64,000 nucleotides of DNA, from positions 1 through 64,000 of the forward strand of contig OMYS01000003.1 of assembly GCA_900315305.1 (NCBI GenBank). Direction: 5' to 3'. Below the pieces are notes generated by a model that searched no databases, was not told the origin of the DNA, and saw only the letters and a list, made by a program, of their open reading frames with translations. Numbering within the stretch: position 1 is the stretch's first letter; each line of letters opens with the position of its first letter. The DNA comes from an uncultured Eubacteriales bacterium (GTDB lineage Bacteria > Bacillota > Clostridia > Lachnospirales > Lachnospiraceae). Shown piece by piece: positions 50,507-58,573 of this stretch. Made by a program: the position numbers and the translations under genes.

Positions 50507-52032
50507 TTTCTGCCCTCTGTCTGTACTGTCCGGAGACCTCGTATGATATCTCCGGCCGTCATATATTCCGCGCCGTTTTCCTTCCTTGCCGCATCCCCCG
50601 CAAGCCCGTGAAGGAACGCTGCCGCGGCTCCCGCCAGATACGGATCGCATCCCCGCGCAAGAAGGGCCCCGGTGATGCCGGTCAGGACATCGCCGGACCC
50701 CGCCGTAGCCATCCCTTCATTTCCGGACAGGTTGATGTAGACCGGTCCCTCCGGAACAGCGGTGACTGTCCTTGCGTCCTTCAGGACCAGACAGACCCCG
50801 TTTTCCCGCGCGAAGGCAGAGGCACACCCGACCGGGTCCTCCTTGATCTCGCGGACACTCATGCCGGTAAGACGCGCCATCTCGCCGATGTGCGGCGTCA
50901 GGATCAGTGGTCCGTCGTGGCTCCGGAGGCTCTCCAAATCGCCGTGCAGGCAGTTCAGCGCATCCGCGTCGAGCACAATCGGCTTCCCGCGCGTGCCAAG
51001 GAGATGGAGCACAATATCCCGCGTCCGCTCTCCCGCTCCCATGCCGGGACCGCAGCAGATGGCGTCCGCCCAGTCGAAGTACTCGTCCATGGCGTCCGCT
51101 GCCTCCTCGGCCGTGTCGAAGGTTGCAAGCATCGCCTCCGGAAGAAGCGTCTGCAGAATCTCCCGGTTTTCACGAACCGTGAGGATCCGCACCATGCCGC
51201 AGCCCGTATGGAGCGCGCCGGAGGCGCTGAAGCAGGATGCGCCGGCCATATTGACGGAGCCGGCGATCACCAGCACCTTGCCGAACGTCCCCTTGTTGCC
51301 GTCCGCAGGCCTTGCAGGGAGGATGCGGGCGAGGTCCTTTTTCTCAAGCGCAAAAATCCCGCTGTCTCCTTCCCAGGGGTCTGTGTCATCGACGACGCCG
51401 ATATCAGCGGGAATCACCGTTCCCGCGTATCCGCAGCCCGGATAAAGGAGAAGCCCCGGCTTCAGGAGCTGCATCGTCACGGTTACGGCCGCCTTCACGG
51501 CGCATCCCATGACACATCCCCTGTCGGCGGAAATGCCGCTCGGGATATCGACAGCCAGCACCCGTGTCCCCGACTCATTGATCCGCCGGATGACGTCCGC
51601 ATAGCGTCCGGTGACCGGGCGGCTTAAGCCGATGCCGAAAATCGCGTCCACAATCACATCATATGCCGTCATGTCCGGATTATCTGTCTCAGGGATCTTA
51701 AGCCGCCGGCAGAGCTCCCGCTGCCTTGCCGTCTCCTCGGTCAGATGGTCCGGATTTCCGACAAACCAGACGGTCGCGTCCACTCCCTTGAGGAAGAGAA
51801 TACGGGCCGCAGCGAAGCCGTCCCCGCCGTTGTTGCCGGACCCGCAGACGCAGAGCACGCGAAGCGGCGATGCATCCGCCGTTCCCTCATCCGTCCTTTC
51901 AGACAAATGAAGGACAGCCTCTGCACACGCAAAGGCCGCCCGCTCCATCAGCACGGCCGACGGAACACCGATTCTCCGGATCGTACGGCCGTCCAGTGAT
52001 TTCATTTCTTCAGAATTTACAATATGCCGCAT
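50503..52032 (-). CDS. nnr: Bifunctional NAD(P)H-hydrate epimerase / ADP-dependent dehydratase
   Basis: I start at 52032 (MRHIVNSEEMKSLDGRTI), since this matches where relatives begin and the ATG at 52044 lies within the -10 hexamer; 509 residues. N-terminal epimerase (YjeF_N) with VCGSGNNGGDGFAAARILF (about 55-73) and SGISADRG; C-terminal ribokinase-like dehydratase with GNKGTFGKVLVIAGS, CGPGMGAGE (about 325) and the ATP/ADP motif AGSGDVLTGITGAL (about 455). Together they repair damaged NADH and NADPH. First gene of the long unit ending with rlmH. The transcript probably begins only about 4 bases before the start codon. Confidence 0.93.
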   Translation of the reverse strand: MRHIVNSEEMKSLDGRTIRRIGVPSAVLMERAAFACAEAVLHLSERTDEGTADASPLRVLCVCGSGNNGGDGFAAARILFLKGVDATVWFVGNPDHLTEETARQRELCRRLKIPETDNPDMTAYDVIVDAIFGIGLSRPVTGRYADVIRRINESGTRVLAVDIPSGISADRGCVMGCAVKAAVTVTMQLLKPGLLLYPGCGYAGTVIPADIGVVDDTDPWEGDSGIFALEKKDLARILPARPADGNKGTFGKVLVIAGSVNMAGASCFSASGALHTGCGMVRILTVRENREILQTLLPEAMLATFDTAEEAADAMDEYFDWADAICCGPGMGAGERTRDIVLHLLGTRGKPIVLDADALNCLHGDLESLRSHDGPLILTPHIGEMARLTGMSVREIKEDPVGCASAFARENGVCLVLKDARTVTAVPEGPVYINLSGNEGMATAGSGDVLTGITGALLARGCDPYLAGAAAAFLHGLAGDAARKENGAEYMTAGDIIRGLRTVQTEGRK

Positions 52033-52042
52033 AGTAGTTATC

Positions 52043-52071
52043 ATTATATATTCCGCCCTTTTGCTTGTCAA
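52043..52071 (-). promoter_or_regulatory. Consensus promoter of the nnr unit
   Basis: On the minus strand: TTGACA (52071-52066), 17 bases, TATAAT (52048-52043), a perfect match to sigma-A in both hexamers and spacing. Transcription should start at about 52036, four bases before the nnr ATG at 52032. Confidence 0.8.
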
Positions 52072-52093
52072 TTTTTTCACTGTATGTTTAAAT
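52065..52093 (+). promoter_or_regulatory. Promoter of the ABC-F gene, sharing its -35 with nnr
   Basis: TTGTCA (52065-52070), 17 bases, TTAAAT (52088-52093) with an upstream TG making an extended -10. Five of six -35 bases are those of the nnr -35 on the other strand. Confidence 0.6.
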
Positions 52094-52132
52094 GGCCTGT
52101 GGAACAGTCAAAACGAAGGATCAGGGAAAGAC

Positions 52133-54049
52133 ATGATACTGAATATCAGCGATATCACAAAATCATTTGACGGAAAGGACGTCCTGCGCGGCGTCTCCTT
52201 CCACATAGAGGACCACGAGAAGGCGGCGCTCGTCGGCGTAAACGGCGCGGGCAAATCCACGCTTTTAAAAATCATCATGGGCGAGCTTGCGCCGGACTCC
52301 GGACAGGCCGTGCTCGCGCGCGACGCGAAGATCGGGTATCTCGCGCAGCATCAGGCCCTGACGGGAACCATGACCATCTATGAGCAGCTCTTAAACGTCC
52401 GGAAGGACATTCTGGAGACCGCGGAGGCCATGGCCCGTTCCGAGCAGCAGATGACGGTGCTTAAGGGAGATGCGCTCGAGGAGGAAATGAAAACCTACGC
52501 AAAATTGACCGAGCGCTTCCAGCGCGCGGACGGGTACGCCTACCGGAGCGAGGTGACCGGAGTCCTGAAGGGCCTCGGCTTTTCGGAGGAGGATTTCGGG
52601 AAGCATATCGGCGAGCTCTCCGGCGGGCAGAAGACCCGCGTCGCCCTCGGCCGGCTTCTCCTCACAGCCCCGGACATCATCCTGCTCGATGAGCCGACGA
52701 ACCATCTCGACATGCACTCGATCGAGTGGCTCGAGACCTATCTCATGAATTACAAGGGAGCCGTCCTCATCGTATCGCACGACCGCTACTTTTTAAACCG
52801 GGTCGTCACGAAGGTTGTCGAGATCGAAAACGGGGTGTCCCGCACCTACAGCGGCAACTACGATGCCTTTTCAGAGAAGAAGGAGCAACTCCGGAAGGCC
52901 CAGTACGCCGCCTGGGTGAACGCCGAGCGCGAGCGGAAGCACCAGGAGGACGTCATCGCGAAGCTGAAGCAGTTTAACCGCGAGAAATCGATCCGGCGCG
53001 CGGAGTCCCGCGAAAAAATGCTGGACAAGATGGAGATGCCGGAGAGGCCCGAGGAGCTGAACACGAAAATGAACCTCCGGCTTGTCCCGAAGGCAGAGAG
53101 CGGCCACGATGTTCTCACCGTCGAGGGGCTCACGAAGGGCTTTGACGGCGTCACGCTCTTTCGGGACATTTCATTTGAAATCAAGAAGGGCGAGCACGTC
53201 GCGCTGATCGGCAATAACGGGACCGGAAAATCGACGATGCTGAAAATCTTAAACGGCGTGATCCCGGCTGACAGCGGCACCTTCGTGCTCGGAAGCAACG
53301 TCACGGTCGGCTACTACGATCAGGAAATGCAGGTCCTTGACAGCTCGAAGTCAATCTTCGACGAAATTTCGGATGACTACCCGTCGATGACCAACACGGA
53401 GATCCGGACTGCGCTGGCCGCCTTCCTGTTCACAAATGACGACGTATTCAAGCTGATCGGTGATCTCTCCGGCGGCGAGCGGGCGCGCGTCTCCCTGTGC
53501 AAGCTGATGCTGTCAAACTGCAACTTCCTGATCCTCGATGAGCCGACGAACCATCTCGACATCGATTCCCGGGAAATTCTCGAGGGCGCGGTCCGAGCCT
53601 ATGAAGGAACGGTTCTCTACGTTTCCCACGACCGGTACTTTATCAACCGGACGGCGACCCGGATTCTCGACCTGACGCACAAGCAGCTCCTCAATTACAT
53701 CGGGAACTACGACTATTATCTCGAGAAGAAGGACGCCGTGGAGAAGGCAGCTCTCGGCGAAGAGGCCGTGGCGCCCTCTGTCTCCGGTCTCCCGACCGAG
53801 GCGAAGAAGGACTGGAAGGCGCAGAAGGAAGAGGAAGCGAAAAAGCGGAAGCGCGAAAATGACCTGAAGAAGACAGAGGCAAGGATTGAGGCTCTGGAGA
53901 CAGAAAGCAGCGAAATCGACGCGAAGTTCAGTGATCCGGCGATCGCGACCGATGTCGCGGAGCTGACGAAGCTGTCGAAACGGAAAGACGAAGTTGAGCA
54001 GGAGCTCGAGGACCTGTACACGCGCTGGGAGGAGCTGCAGGAGGAGTAA
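52133..54049 (+). CDS. ABC-F family ATPase, ribosome-associated
   Basis: I start at 52133 (MILNISDITKSFDGKDVL), after CAGGGAAAGAC, giving 638 residues; the longer frame from 52061 covers the promoter. Two ABC modules: GVNGAGKSTLLK and LSGGQKTRVALGRLL (about 36 and 160), then GNNGTGKSTMLK and LSGGERARVSLCKLM (about 360 and 450), no membrane domain. Between them a charged helical linker (PtIM, about 240-315), and a C-terminal coiled coil (about 555-638). Such proteins act on the ribosomal E-site, relieving stalls or giving antibiotic protection. The length and C-terminal coil are closest to the Uup/YdiF group, so a housekeeping role is more likely than resistance. Confidence 0.9.
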   Translation: MILNISDITKSFDGKDVLRGVSFHIEDHEKAALVGVNGAGKSTLLKIIMGELAPDSGQAVLARDAKIGYLAQHQALTGTMTIYEQLLNVRKDILETAEAMARSEQQMTVLKGDALEEEMKTYAKLTERFQRADGYAYRSEVTGVLKGLGFSEEDFGKHIGELSGGQKTRVALGRLLLTAPDIILLDEPTNHLDMHSIEWLETYLMNYKGAVLIVSHDRYFLNRVVTKVVEIENGVSRTYSGNYDAFSEKKEQLRKAQYAAWVNAERERKHQEDVIAKLKQFNREKSIRRAESREKMLDKMEMPERPEELNTKMNLRLVPKAESGHDVLTVEGLTKGFDGVTLFRDISFEIKKGEHVALIGNNGTGKSTMLKILNGVIPADSGTFVLGSNVTVGYYDQEMQVLDSSKSIFDEISDDYPSMTNTEIRTALAAFLFTNDDVFKLIGDLSGGERARVSLCKLMLSNCNFLILDEPTNHLDIDSREILEGAVRAYEGTVLYVSHDRYFINRTATRILDLTHKQLLNYIGNYDYYLEKKDAVEKAALGEEAVAPSVSGLPTEAKKDWKAQKEEEAKKRKRENDLKKTEARIEALETESSEIDAKFSDPAIATDVAELTKLSKRKDEVEQELEDLYTRWEELQEE

Positions 54050-54064
54050 ACGCGTACAAATACC

Positions 54065-54122
54065 GTAACGGTTCAGCGCCCCAGACGCAGAACGCTTTGC
54101 GTTCCAAGGGGTGCTGAATAAT
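54065..54122 (+). repeat. Dispersed palindromic repeat, copy 4 (full form)
   Basis: GTAACGG, TTCAGCGCCCC (54072-54082), AGACGCA, inner hairpin GAACGC-TTT-GCGTTC (54090-54104), CAA, GGGGTGCTGAA (54108-54118), TAATC. The outer 11-base arms pair with one G-T. It begins 16 bases after the ABC-F stop and ends just before the terminator. Confidence 0.75.
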
Positions 54123-54127
54123 CATCA

Positions 54128-54164
54128 AAAAGAGGAACCTGCAAAAACAGCAGGTTCCTCTTTT
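54128..54164. terminator. Bidirectional terminator between ABC-F and icd
   Basis: AAAAGAGGAACCTGC (54128-54142), loop AAAAACA, GCAGGTTCCTCTTTT (54150-54164): a perfect 15-bp stem with T-runs on both strands. Confidence 0.92.
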
Positions 54165-54175
54165 ATACTGGCTAT

Positions 54176-54215
54176 TATCAGGTGCTTCAGACTCAGAACA
54201 CCTCGCGTTCTTCGT
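54176..54215 (+). repeat. Dispersed palindromic repeat, copy 5 (degenerate)
   Basis: CAGGTGCTTCAGACTCAGAAC then ACCTCGCGTTCTTCG, split here: the AGACTCAGAAC...GCGTTC centre is recognisable, and the outer arms have decayed. It lies between the terminator and the icd stop. Confidence 0.45.
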
Positions 54216-54252
54216 TATCACGGGAAGGCACCGCGGTCAGCGTTGTGGCTGA

Positions 54253-55461
54253 TTACAGCATTTTCTCCAGATTTGCGCGGATCGCCTGGATGAACTCAAG
54301 CGAATTCACCTTCTTCGGGTTCGGAAGGGTCGTGATTCTCGTCAGATCGCCGGTCATTGTACCGGACTCGATCGTATCAAGTGTAGCCTTCTCGAGCTTG
54401 TCAGCAAATGCAGAGAGCTCCGGCAGGTTGTCGAGCTCGCCGCGCTTTCTGAGCGCGCCGGTCCATGCGAAGATGGTCGCCACGGAGTTCGTGGAGGTCT
54501 CCTCTCCCTTCAGGTACTTGTAGTAATGCTTCTGCACCGTTCCGTGCGCTGCCTCATACTCATAGTAGCCCTTCGGGGATACGAGCACGGACGTCATCAT
54601 TGCCAGAGATCCGAACGCAGAGGACAGCATATCGGAGAAGACATCGCCGTCATAGTTCTTGCACGCCCAGACAATGCCGCCCTCGCACTTCATAATACGG
54701 GCGACTGCGTCGTCGATCAGAGTGTAGAAATACGTGATGCCGGCCTTCTCGAATTTCTCCTTGAACTCGTCCGCATAGACGCGCTCGAAGATTTCCTTGA
54801 AATCGCGGTCATAGGTCTTGGAGATTGTGTCCTTGGTCGCAAACCAGAGGTCCTGCTTTAAGTCCAGCGCATACTGGAAGCAGCTTCTGGCAAAGCTCTC
54901 GATCGACGGATCGATGTTGTAGATGCCCTGGATGATGCCTGCGCTCTCAAAATCAAAGATCGTCTTCTCTGTGACGGTTCCGTCCTCCGCCTCAAAGACG
55001 AGCTTGGCCTTTCCCTTGCCCGGAACGCGAATCTCCGTGTTCTTATAGACATCGCCGTAAGCGTGACGGGCAATCGTGATCGGCTTCTTCCAGTTGCGGA
55101 CACACGGCTCGATTCCCTTGACGACGATCGGGCAGCGGAACACCGTTCCGTCGAGCATCGCGCGGAGCGTGCCGTTCGGGCTCTTCCACATCTTCTTCAG
55201 ACCGTACTCCGTGACACGTGCCGGGTTCGGGGTAATCGTCGCGCACTTGACGCCGACCTTATATTTCATGATTGCATTTGCGGCATCGACCGTCACCTGG
55301 TCGTCTGTCTCGTCGCGGTACTTGAGGCCGAGATCGTAGTACTCTGTCTTCAGGTCAATAAACGGCGTCAGCAGCTCGTCCTTGATCATCTTCCAGAGAA
55401 TTCTTGTCATCTCGTCGCCGTCCATCTCAACGAGCGGTGTCGTCATTGCAATTTTGCTCAT
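54253..55461 (-). CDS. icd: NADP-dependent isocitrate dehydrogenase, type II
   Basis: 402 residues. [19 protein letters not shown], then [20 protein letters not shown] and [20 protein letters not shown] are the eukaryote-like homodimeric (type II) NADP enzyme, not the E. coli type. The metal-binding Asp lies in [20 protein letters not shown] and [18 protein letters not shown]. It makes 2-oxoglutarate and NADPH. It is a single-gene unit with its own promoter; no citrate synthase or aconitase gene is adjacent. Confidence 0.97.
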   Translation of the reverse strand: MSKIAMTTPLVEMDGDEMTRILWKMIKDELLTPFIDLKTEYYDLGLKYRDETDDQVTVDAANAIMKYKVGVKCATITPNPARVTEYGLKKMWKSPNGTLRAMLDGTVFRCPIVVKGIEPCVRNWKKPITIARHAYGDVYKNTEIRVPGKGKAKLVFEAEDGTVTEKTIFDFESAGIIQGIYNIDPSIESFARSCFQYALDLKQDLWFATKDTISKTYDRDFKEIFERVYADEFKEKFEKAGITYFYTLIDDAVARIMKCEGGIVWACKNYDGDVFSDMLSSAFGSLAMMTSVLVSPKGYYEYEAAHGTVQKHYYKYLKGEETSTNSVATIFAWTGALRKRGELDNLPELSAFADKLEKATLDTIESGTMTGDLTRITTLPNPKKVNSLEFIQAIRANLEKML

Positions 55462-55549
55462 AGCAGCAGTTCTCCTCTCTTATGGTTGGCCTTCATCCGC
55501 CCCGCCGCCTTCTCGCAAAAGGCTGCCTGGCAGGTCGGATATGCTACCT

Positions 55550-55578
55550 ACCTTATCACGTCAGCTTATTAAAGTCAA
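55550..55578 (-). promoter_or_regulatory. Probable icd promoter
   Basis: On the minus strand: TTGACT (55578-55573), 17 bases ending in TGA, TAAGGT (55555-55550). The -10 is poor but carries the extended TG. It abuts the terminator stem of the upstream unit. Confidence 0.45.
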
Positions 55579-55610
55579 ATAAGGAGCGCGTCACCTGACG
55601 CGCTCCTTAT
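55579..55610 (-). terminator. Terminator after pgsA
   Basis: ATAAGGAGCGCGTC (55579-55592), loop ACCT, GACGCGCTCCTTAT (55597-55610): a perfect 14-bp stem 22 bases after pgsA. The following minus-strand stretch TTTGACTTTAAT is only moderately T-rich. Confidence 0.75.
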
Positions 55611-55631
55611 CGTGATAGTATAGTCGTTACA

Positions 55632-56192
55632 TCATTTCTGCGAACCGAGCACCTGCTTGTTCTGCGCGATGTATGTGACCAGAGAGATCACGGTCAGTGC
55701 GCAGGATACGTAAATGAGAATCTCCTGCAGGTAGAAAAGTGGCCCCGACTTGAAATAAATGATGAGCATGATTTCCATGATCATCTGAGAGACCGTCTTG
55801 CATTTGCCCCAGTAATTGGCCTGGATCACGATGCCGTTGTCGGAGGCAACGAGACGGAAGCCGCTGATAATAAATTCCCGGGCGATAATAATAATGACGA
55901 CCCAGGTCGGAATTCTGCCGAGGTCAACGAGGCAGATCAGCGTGGAGCAGACAAGCAGTTTGTCCGCGAGCGGGTCCATGAACTTTCCGAAGTCCGTAAT
56001 CAGATGGCGCGCCCGCGCAATCTTGCCGTCCAGCATATCGGTCAGGGACGCGGCGACATAAATGATGAGCGCGGCCCACATCCATCCGCCCTGCGCCCGT
56101 CCCGCGAGCATGCAGATGACGAACGGAACGAGCAGCACCATGCGGAGGCATGTCAGCTTGTTCGGCAGATTCATATTTTTGAGAAATCCCAT
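55632..56192 (-). CDS. pgsA: CDP-diacylglycerol-glycerol-3-phosphate 3-phosphatidyltransferase
   Basis: 186 residues, about five membrane segments. The CDP-alcohol phosphotransferase signature D-G-x2-A-R-x8-G-x3-D-x3-D is read as DMLDGKIARARHLITDFGKF then MDPLADK (about 52-78). It makes phosphatidylglycerophosphate for anionic membrane lipid. NKLTCLRMVLLV starts it. Last in the yicC unit after rimO, with AAGGAGAG ahead of the ATG. Confidence 0.96.
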   Translation of the reverse strand: MGFLKNMNLPNKLTCLRMVLLVPFVICMLAGRAQGGWMWAALIIYVAASLTDMLDGKIARARHLITDFGKFMDPLADKLLVCSTLICLVDLGRIPTWVVIIIIAREFIISGFRLVASDNGIVIQANYWGKCKTVSQMIMEIMLIIYFKSGPLFYLQEILIYVSCALTVISLVTYIAQNKQVLGSQK

Positions 56193-56213
56193 GGTAAACT
56201 CTCCTTCCTTGTG

Positions 56214-57551
56214 TCAGGCGTCCGGATATTCTTCTGTTCCCTCGAGGTCATATTCCGAGGCGCCCGTGATCCGGACATCGGCGAAGTCGCCGCTCATCAG
56301 GCTGCGCTCCGACTGAAAGAACACGAGGCCGTCTACAGACGGAGCGTCCGCGTAGGTTCGTCCGACATAGACGCCGTCCTCGGGAATGCTTCCCTCCGTG
56401 AAGACGCGCAGCTTCCTGCCAATAAGGGACTGTCCGCGTGCGGCGGAAATCTCCTGCTGCAGGGACATAATCTCATCGCGCCGCTTTTCCATGACAGTCT
56501 CCGGAACCTGCGGCTCCATTGATGCGGCGGGCGTTCCCTCCTCCCTCGAGTAGGTGAATACGCCGAGCCGGTCAAACCTCATGCGGCGGACAAAATCCAT
56601 GAGAATCTGATGGTCTTCATCCGTCTCTCCCGGAAAGCCGGAAATGAGCGTCGTCCGAAGCGCAATGTCCGGGATTTTCTCCCGCAGCATGCCAATTTTC
56701 TCAATCAGCTCGGCCTCTGTCGTCCGGCGGTTCATGCGCTTTAAGACAGCGTCCGACGCGTGCTGGACCGGCATATCGAGGTAGTGGCAGATTTTCGGCT
56801 CTTCAGCCATGACATCAACGAGCTCCGGATAAATATCCTCCGGGTAGCAGTAGAGAATGCGGATCCACTCGATGCCCGGAATATCTGAGAGGCGCTTCAA
56901 GAGAACATGAAGCATCGGCTTTCCGTAGATGTCCGACCCGTAGAGAGTCGTCTCCTCCGCGACAAGAATCAGCTCCTTTACGCCCTGCCCGGCAAGACCG
57001 AAGGCCTCCGCCGTGAGCTTTTCCATCGGATAGCTCCTGTACCGTCCGCGGAACGACGGGATCGCGCAGTAGGTGCAGTGCTTGTCACACCCCTCCGCGA
57101 TTTTCAGGTATGCAAAATGACCTCCGGTCGTGATCACGCGCTCGTCCGGATCGAGCTCAGGGTCCGTCGAGATGTCGTCCATGACGGCGTCTCTTGTGCC
57201 TCCCAGCGCGTCCGAGATCGCCTTCGCGATGCCGTCAATTCCGGTCGTTCCGACGATGCCGTCGATCTCCGGGATCTCATCCAGGATCTCGTCCTTATAG
57301 CGCTGCGCCATGCAGCCGGACACGATAAGCACCTTCAGCTTCGCGGTCTCCTTGAGACGCGCGAGCGAAAAGATCTGATCGATGCTCTCCTTCTTCGCCT
57401 CGTCAATGAAGCAGCAGGTGTTGACGACCGCAGCCTCGGCCTCATTTTCATCGTCGGTGATCTCAAAGCCTGCTCTCGTGAGAACACCCAGCATTTTTTC
57501 GGAGTCGACGAGGTTCTTGTCGCATCCGAGTGACACCATAAGTAATTTCAT
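56214..57551 (-). CDS. rimO: Ribosomal protein S12 methylthiotransferase RimO
   Basis: 445 residues. MVSLGCDKNLVDSEKMLGVL (about 5-24), first cluster cysteines there and in NTCCFIDEAKKES; radical SAM motif AEGCDKHCTYCAIPSFRG (about 145-162, CxxxCxxC); C-terminal TRAM domain. It methylthiolates Asp88 of S12. The sequence CDKNLVDSE distinguishes it from MiaB. rpoZ is ten bases upstream. Confidence 0.96.
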   Translation of the reverse strand: MKLLMVSLGCDKNLVDSEKMLGVLTRAGFEITDDENEAEAAVVNTCCFIDEAKKESIDQIFSLARLKETAKLKVLIVSGCMAQRYKDEILDEIPEIDGIVGTTGIDGIAKAISDALGGTRDAVMDDISTDPELDPDERVITTGGHFAYLKIAEGCDKHCTYCAIPSFRGRYRSYPMEKLTAEAFGLAGQGVKELILVAEETTLYGSDIYGKPMLHVLLKRLSDIPGIEWIRILYCYPEDIYPELVDVMAEEPKICHYLDMPVQHASDAVLKRMNRRTTEAELIEKIGMLREKIPDIALRTTLISGFPGETDEDHQILMDFVRRMRFDRLGVFTYSREEGTPAASMEPQVPETVMEKRRDEIMSLQQEISAARGQSLIGRKLRVFTEGSIPEDGVYVGRTYADAPSVDGLVFFQSERSLMSGDFADVRITGASEYDLEGTEEYPDA

Positions 57552-57560
57552 CTGGACGGA

Positions 57561-57818
57561 TCAGCCCTCATCATCATAGGTCTCGTCATTCGGAAGAATG
57601 TGGACCTTGCCCTGGTAAATCTCATCGACAGCGATTGAGAGCGGCTTCTCACCCTCTGTGGTCTTGACAAGCGGAACATCTCCGTCGACAATCTGGCGCG
57701 CGCGCTTTGCCGTCGCCATGACGATTGAGTAGCGGCTCGATACGATCGGCGTCGTGTCATCCTCGCTTGCCTTGTTAACAACCTCCATCATTTCCTTGTA
57801 AGACGGACGAATCAGCAT
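57561..57818 (-). CDS. rpoZ: RNA polymerase omega subunit
   Basis: 85 residues. MLIRPSYKEMMEVVNK is followed by the omega core SSRYSIVMATAKRARQIVDG (about 27-46) and KPLSIAVDEIYQGKVHI. It stabilises beta-prime assembly. The position directly after gmk is conserved in nearly all bacteria. GGAGGAG precedes the ATG. Confidence 0.96.
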   Translation of the reverse strand: MLIRPSYKEMMEVVNKASEDDTTPIVSSRYSIVMATAKRARQIVDGDVPLVKTTEGEKPLSIAVDEIYQGKVHILPNDETYDDEG

Positions 57819-57821
57819 AGT

Positions 57822-58541
57822 TTAGTTCTCCTCCTTTGCTTTAAATGCCTGTACTTCCTCAGTGATTTCCCGGATAAAATCAACGTTCCGGTCTGTGCGC
57901 ATGTGCGCGGTCCCGGCGTCGATTTCAGAGGCCCGGTCGCGGTCCGGACCAAACCGGCCCGTTTCCTTCAGCTGCGCCTTCTCATGCTCTGCGCGGATGA
58001 TCATGTGCAGGTCCTCGGCGCACCGCTCCGCGCTGTCGTTGATCAAAAGATAATCATAGGCGGAAATGGATTTCGCCTCCCGCGCCGCGTTTGCGAGCCG
58101 CTTCCGGATTTTCTCCGGCGTCTCTGTCCCGCGTCCGATGAGCCGCTCTCTCAGGATCTCCGCTGACGGAGTCGTCAGGAAAATGAGCGGCGTGTCCGGA
58201 AACTGCTGCTTGATCTGCATGGCGCCCTGAACCTCGATCTCCAGAATGACATCGATGCCCTTCGCGAGCTTCTCATCGACATATTTCCGCGGCGTCCCGT
58301 AGGAGCAGTCCGTGTAACAGGCATACTCATAGAAGCCGTTTTCACGGATCATCCCCTGAAATTCCTCATCGGTCACAAAATAGTAATTGACTCCGTTCTT
58401 CTCTCCTTCTCTTGGCGCCCTTGTCGTGTAGGACACGGAGAGCGCGTAGTCGGGGTACTTGTCCAGAAGTACCTTCAGGACCGTTCCCTTCCCCGCGCCC
58501 GAAAAGCCGGACAGAACAACGATAATTCCCTTCTCAGCCAT
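57822..58541 (-). CDS. gmk: Guanylate kinase with C-terminal extension
   Basis: 239 residues, about 35 more than usual. P-loop VVLSGFSGAGKGTVLK (about 8-23), GMP site SVSYTTRAPREGEKNGVNYY (about 36-55), lid with EIEVQGAMQIKQQFPDT. It makes GDP from GMP. The extension (about 195-239, QLKETGRFGPDRDRASEIDA then RNVDFIREITEEVQAFK) ends in a helix. Adjacent to rpoZ (three bases between). Confidence 0.95.
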   Translation of the reverse strand: MAEKGIIVVLSGFSGAGKGTVLKVLLDKYPDYALSVSYTTRAPREGEKNGVNYYFVTDEEFQGMIRENGFYEYACYTDCSYGTPRKYVDEKLAKGIDVILEIEVQGAMQIKQQFPDTPLIFLTTPSAEILRERLIGRGTETPEKIRKRLANAAREAKSISAYDYLLINDSAERCAEDLHMIIRAEHEKAQLKETGRFGPDRDRASEIDAGTAHMRTDRNVDFIREITEEVQAFKAKEEN

Positions 58542-58573
58542 GGGACCTCCTTTGATGTGTTATATGCTTTGCG

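Noticed and set aside
52133..54049. Antibiotic resistance ABC-F
   Set aside because: Length and C-terminal coiled coil fit the housekeeping Uup/YdiF group, and there is no regulatory leader peptide or attenuator before it.
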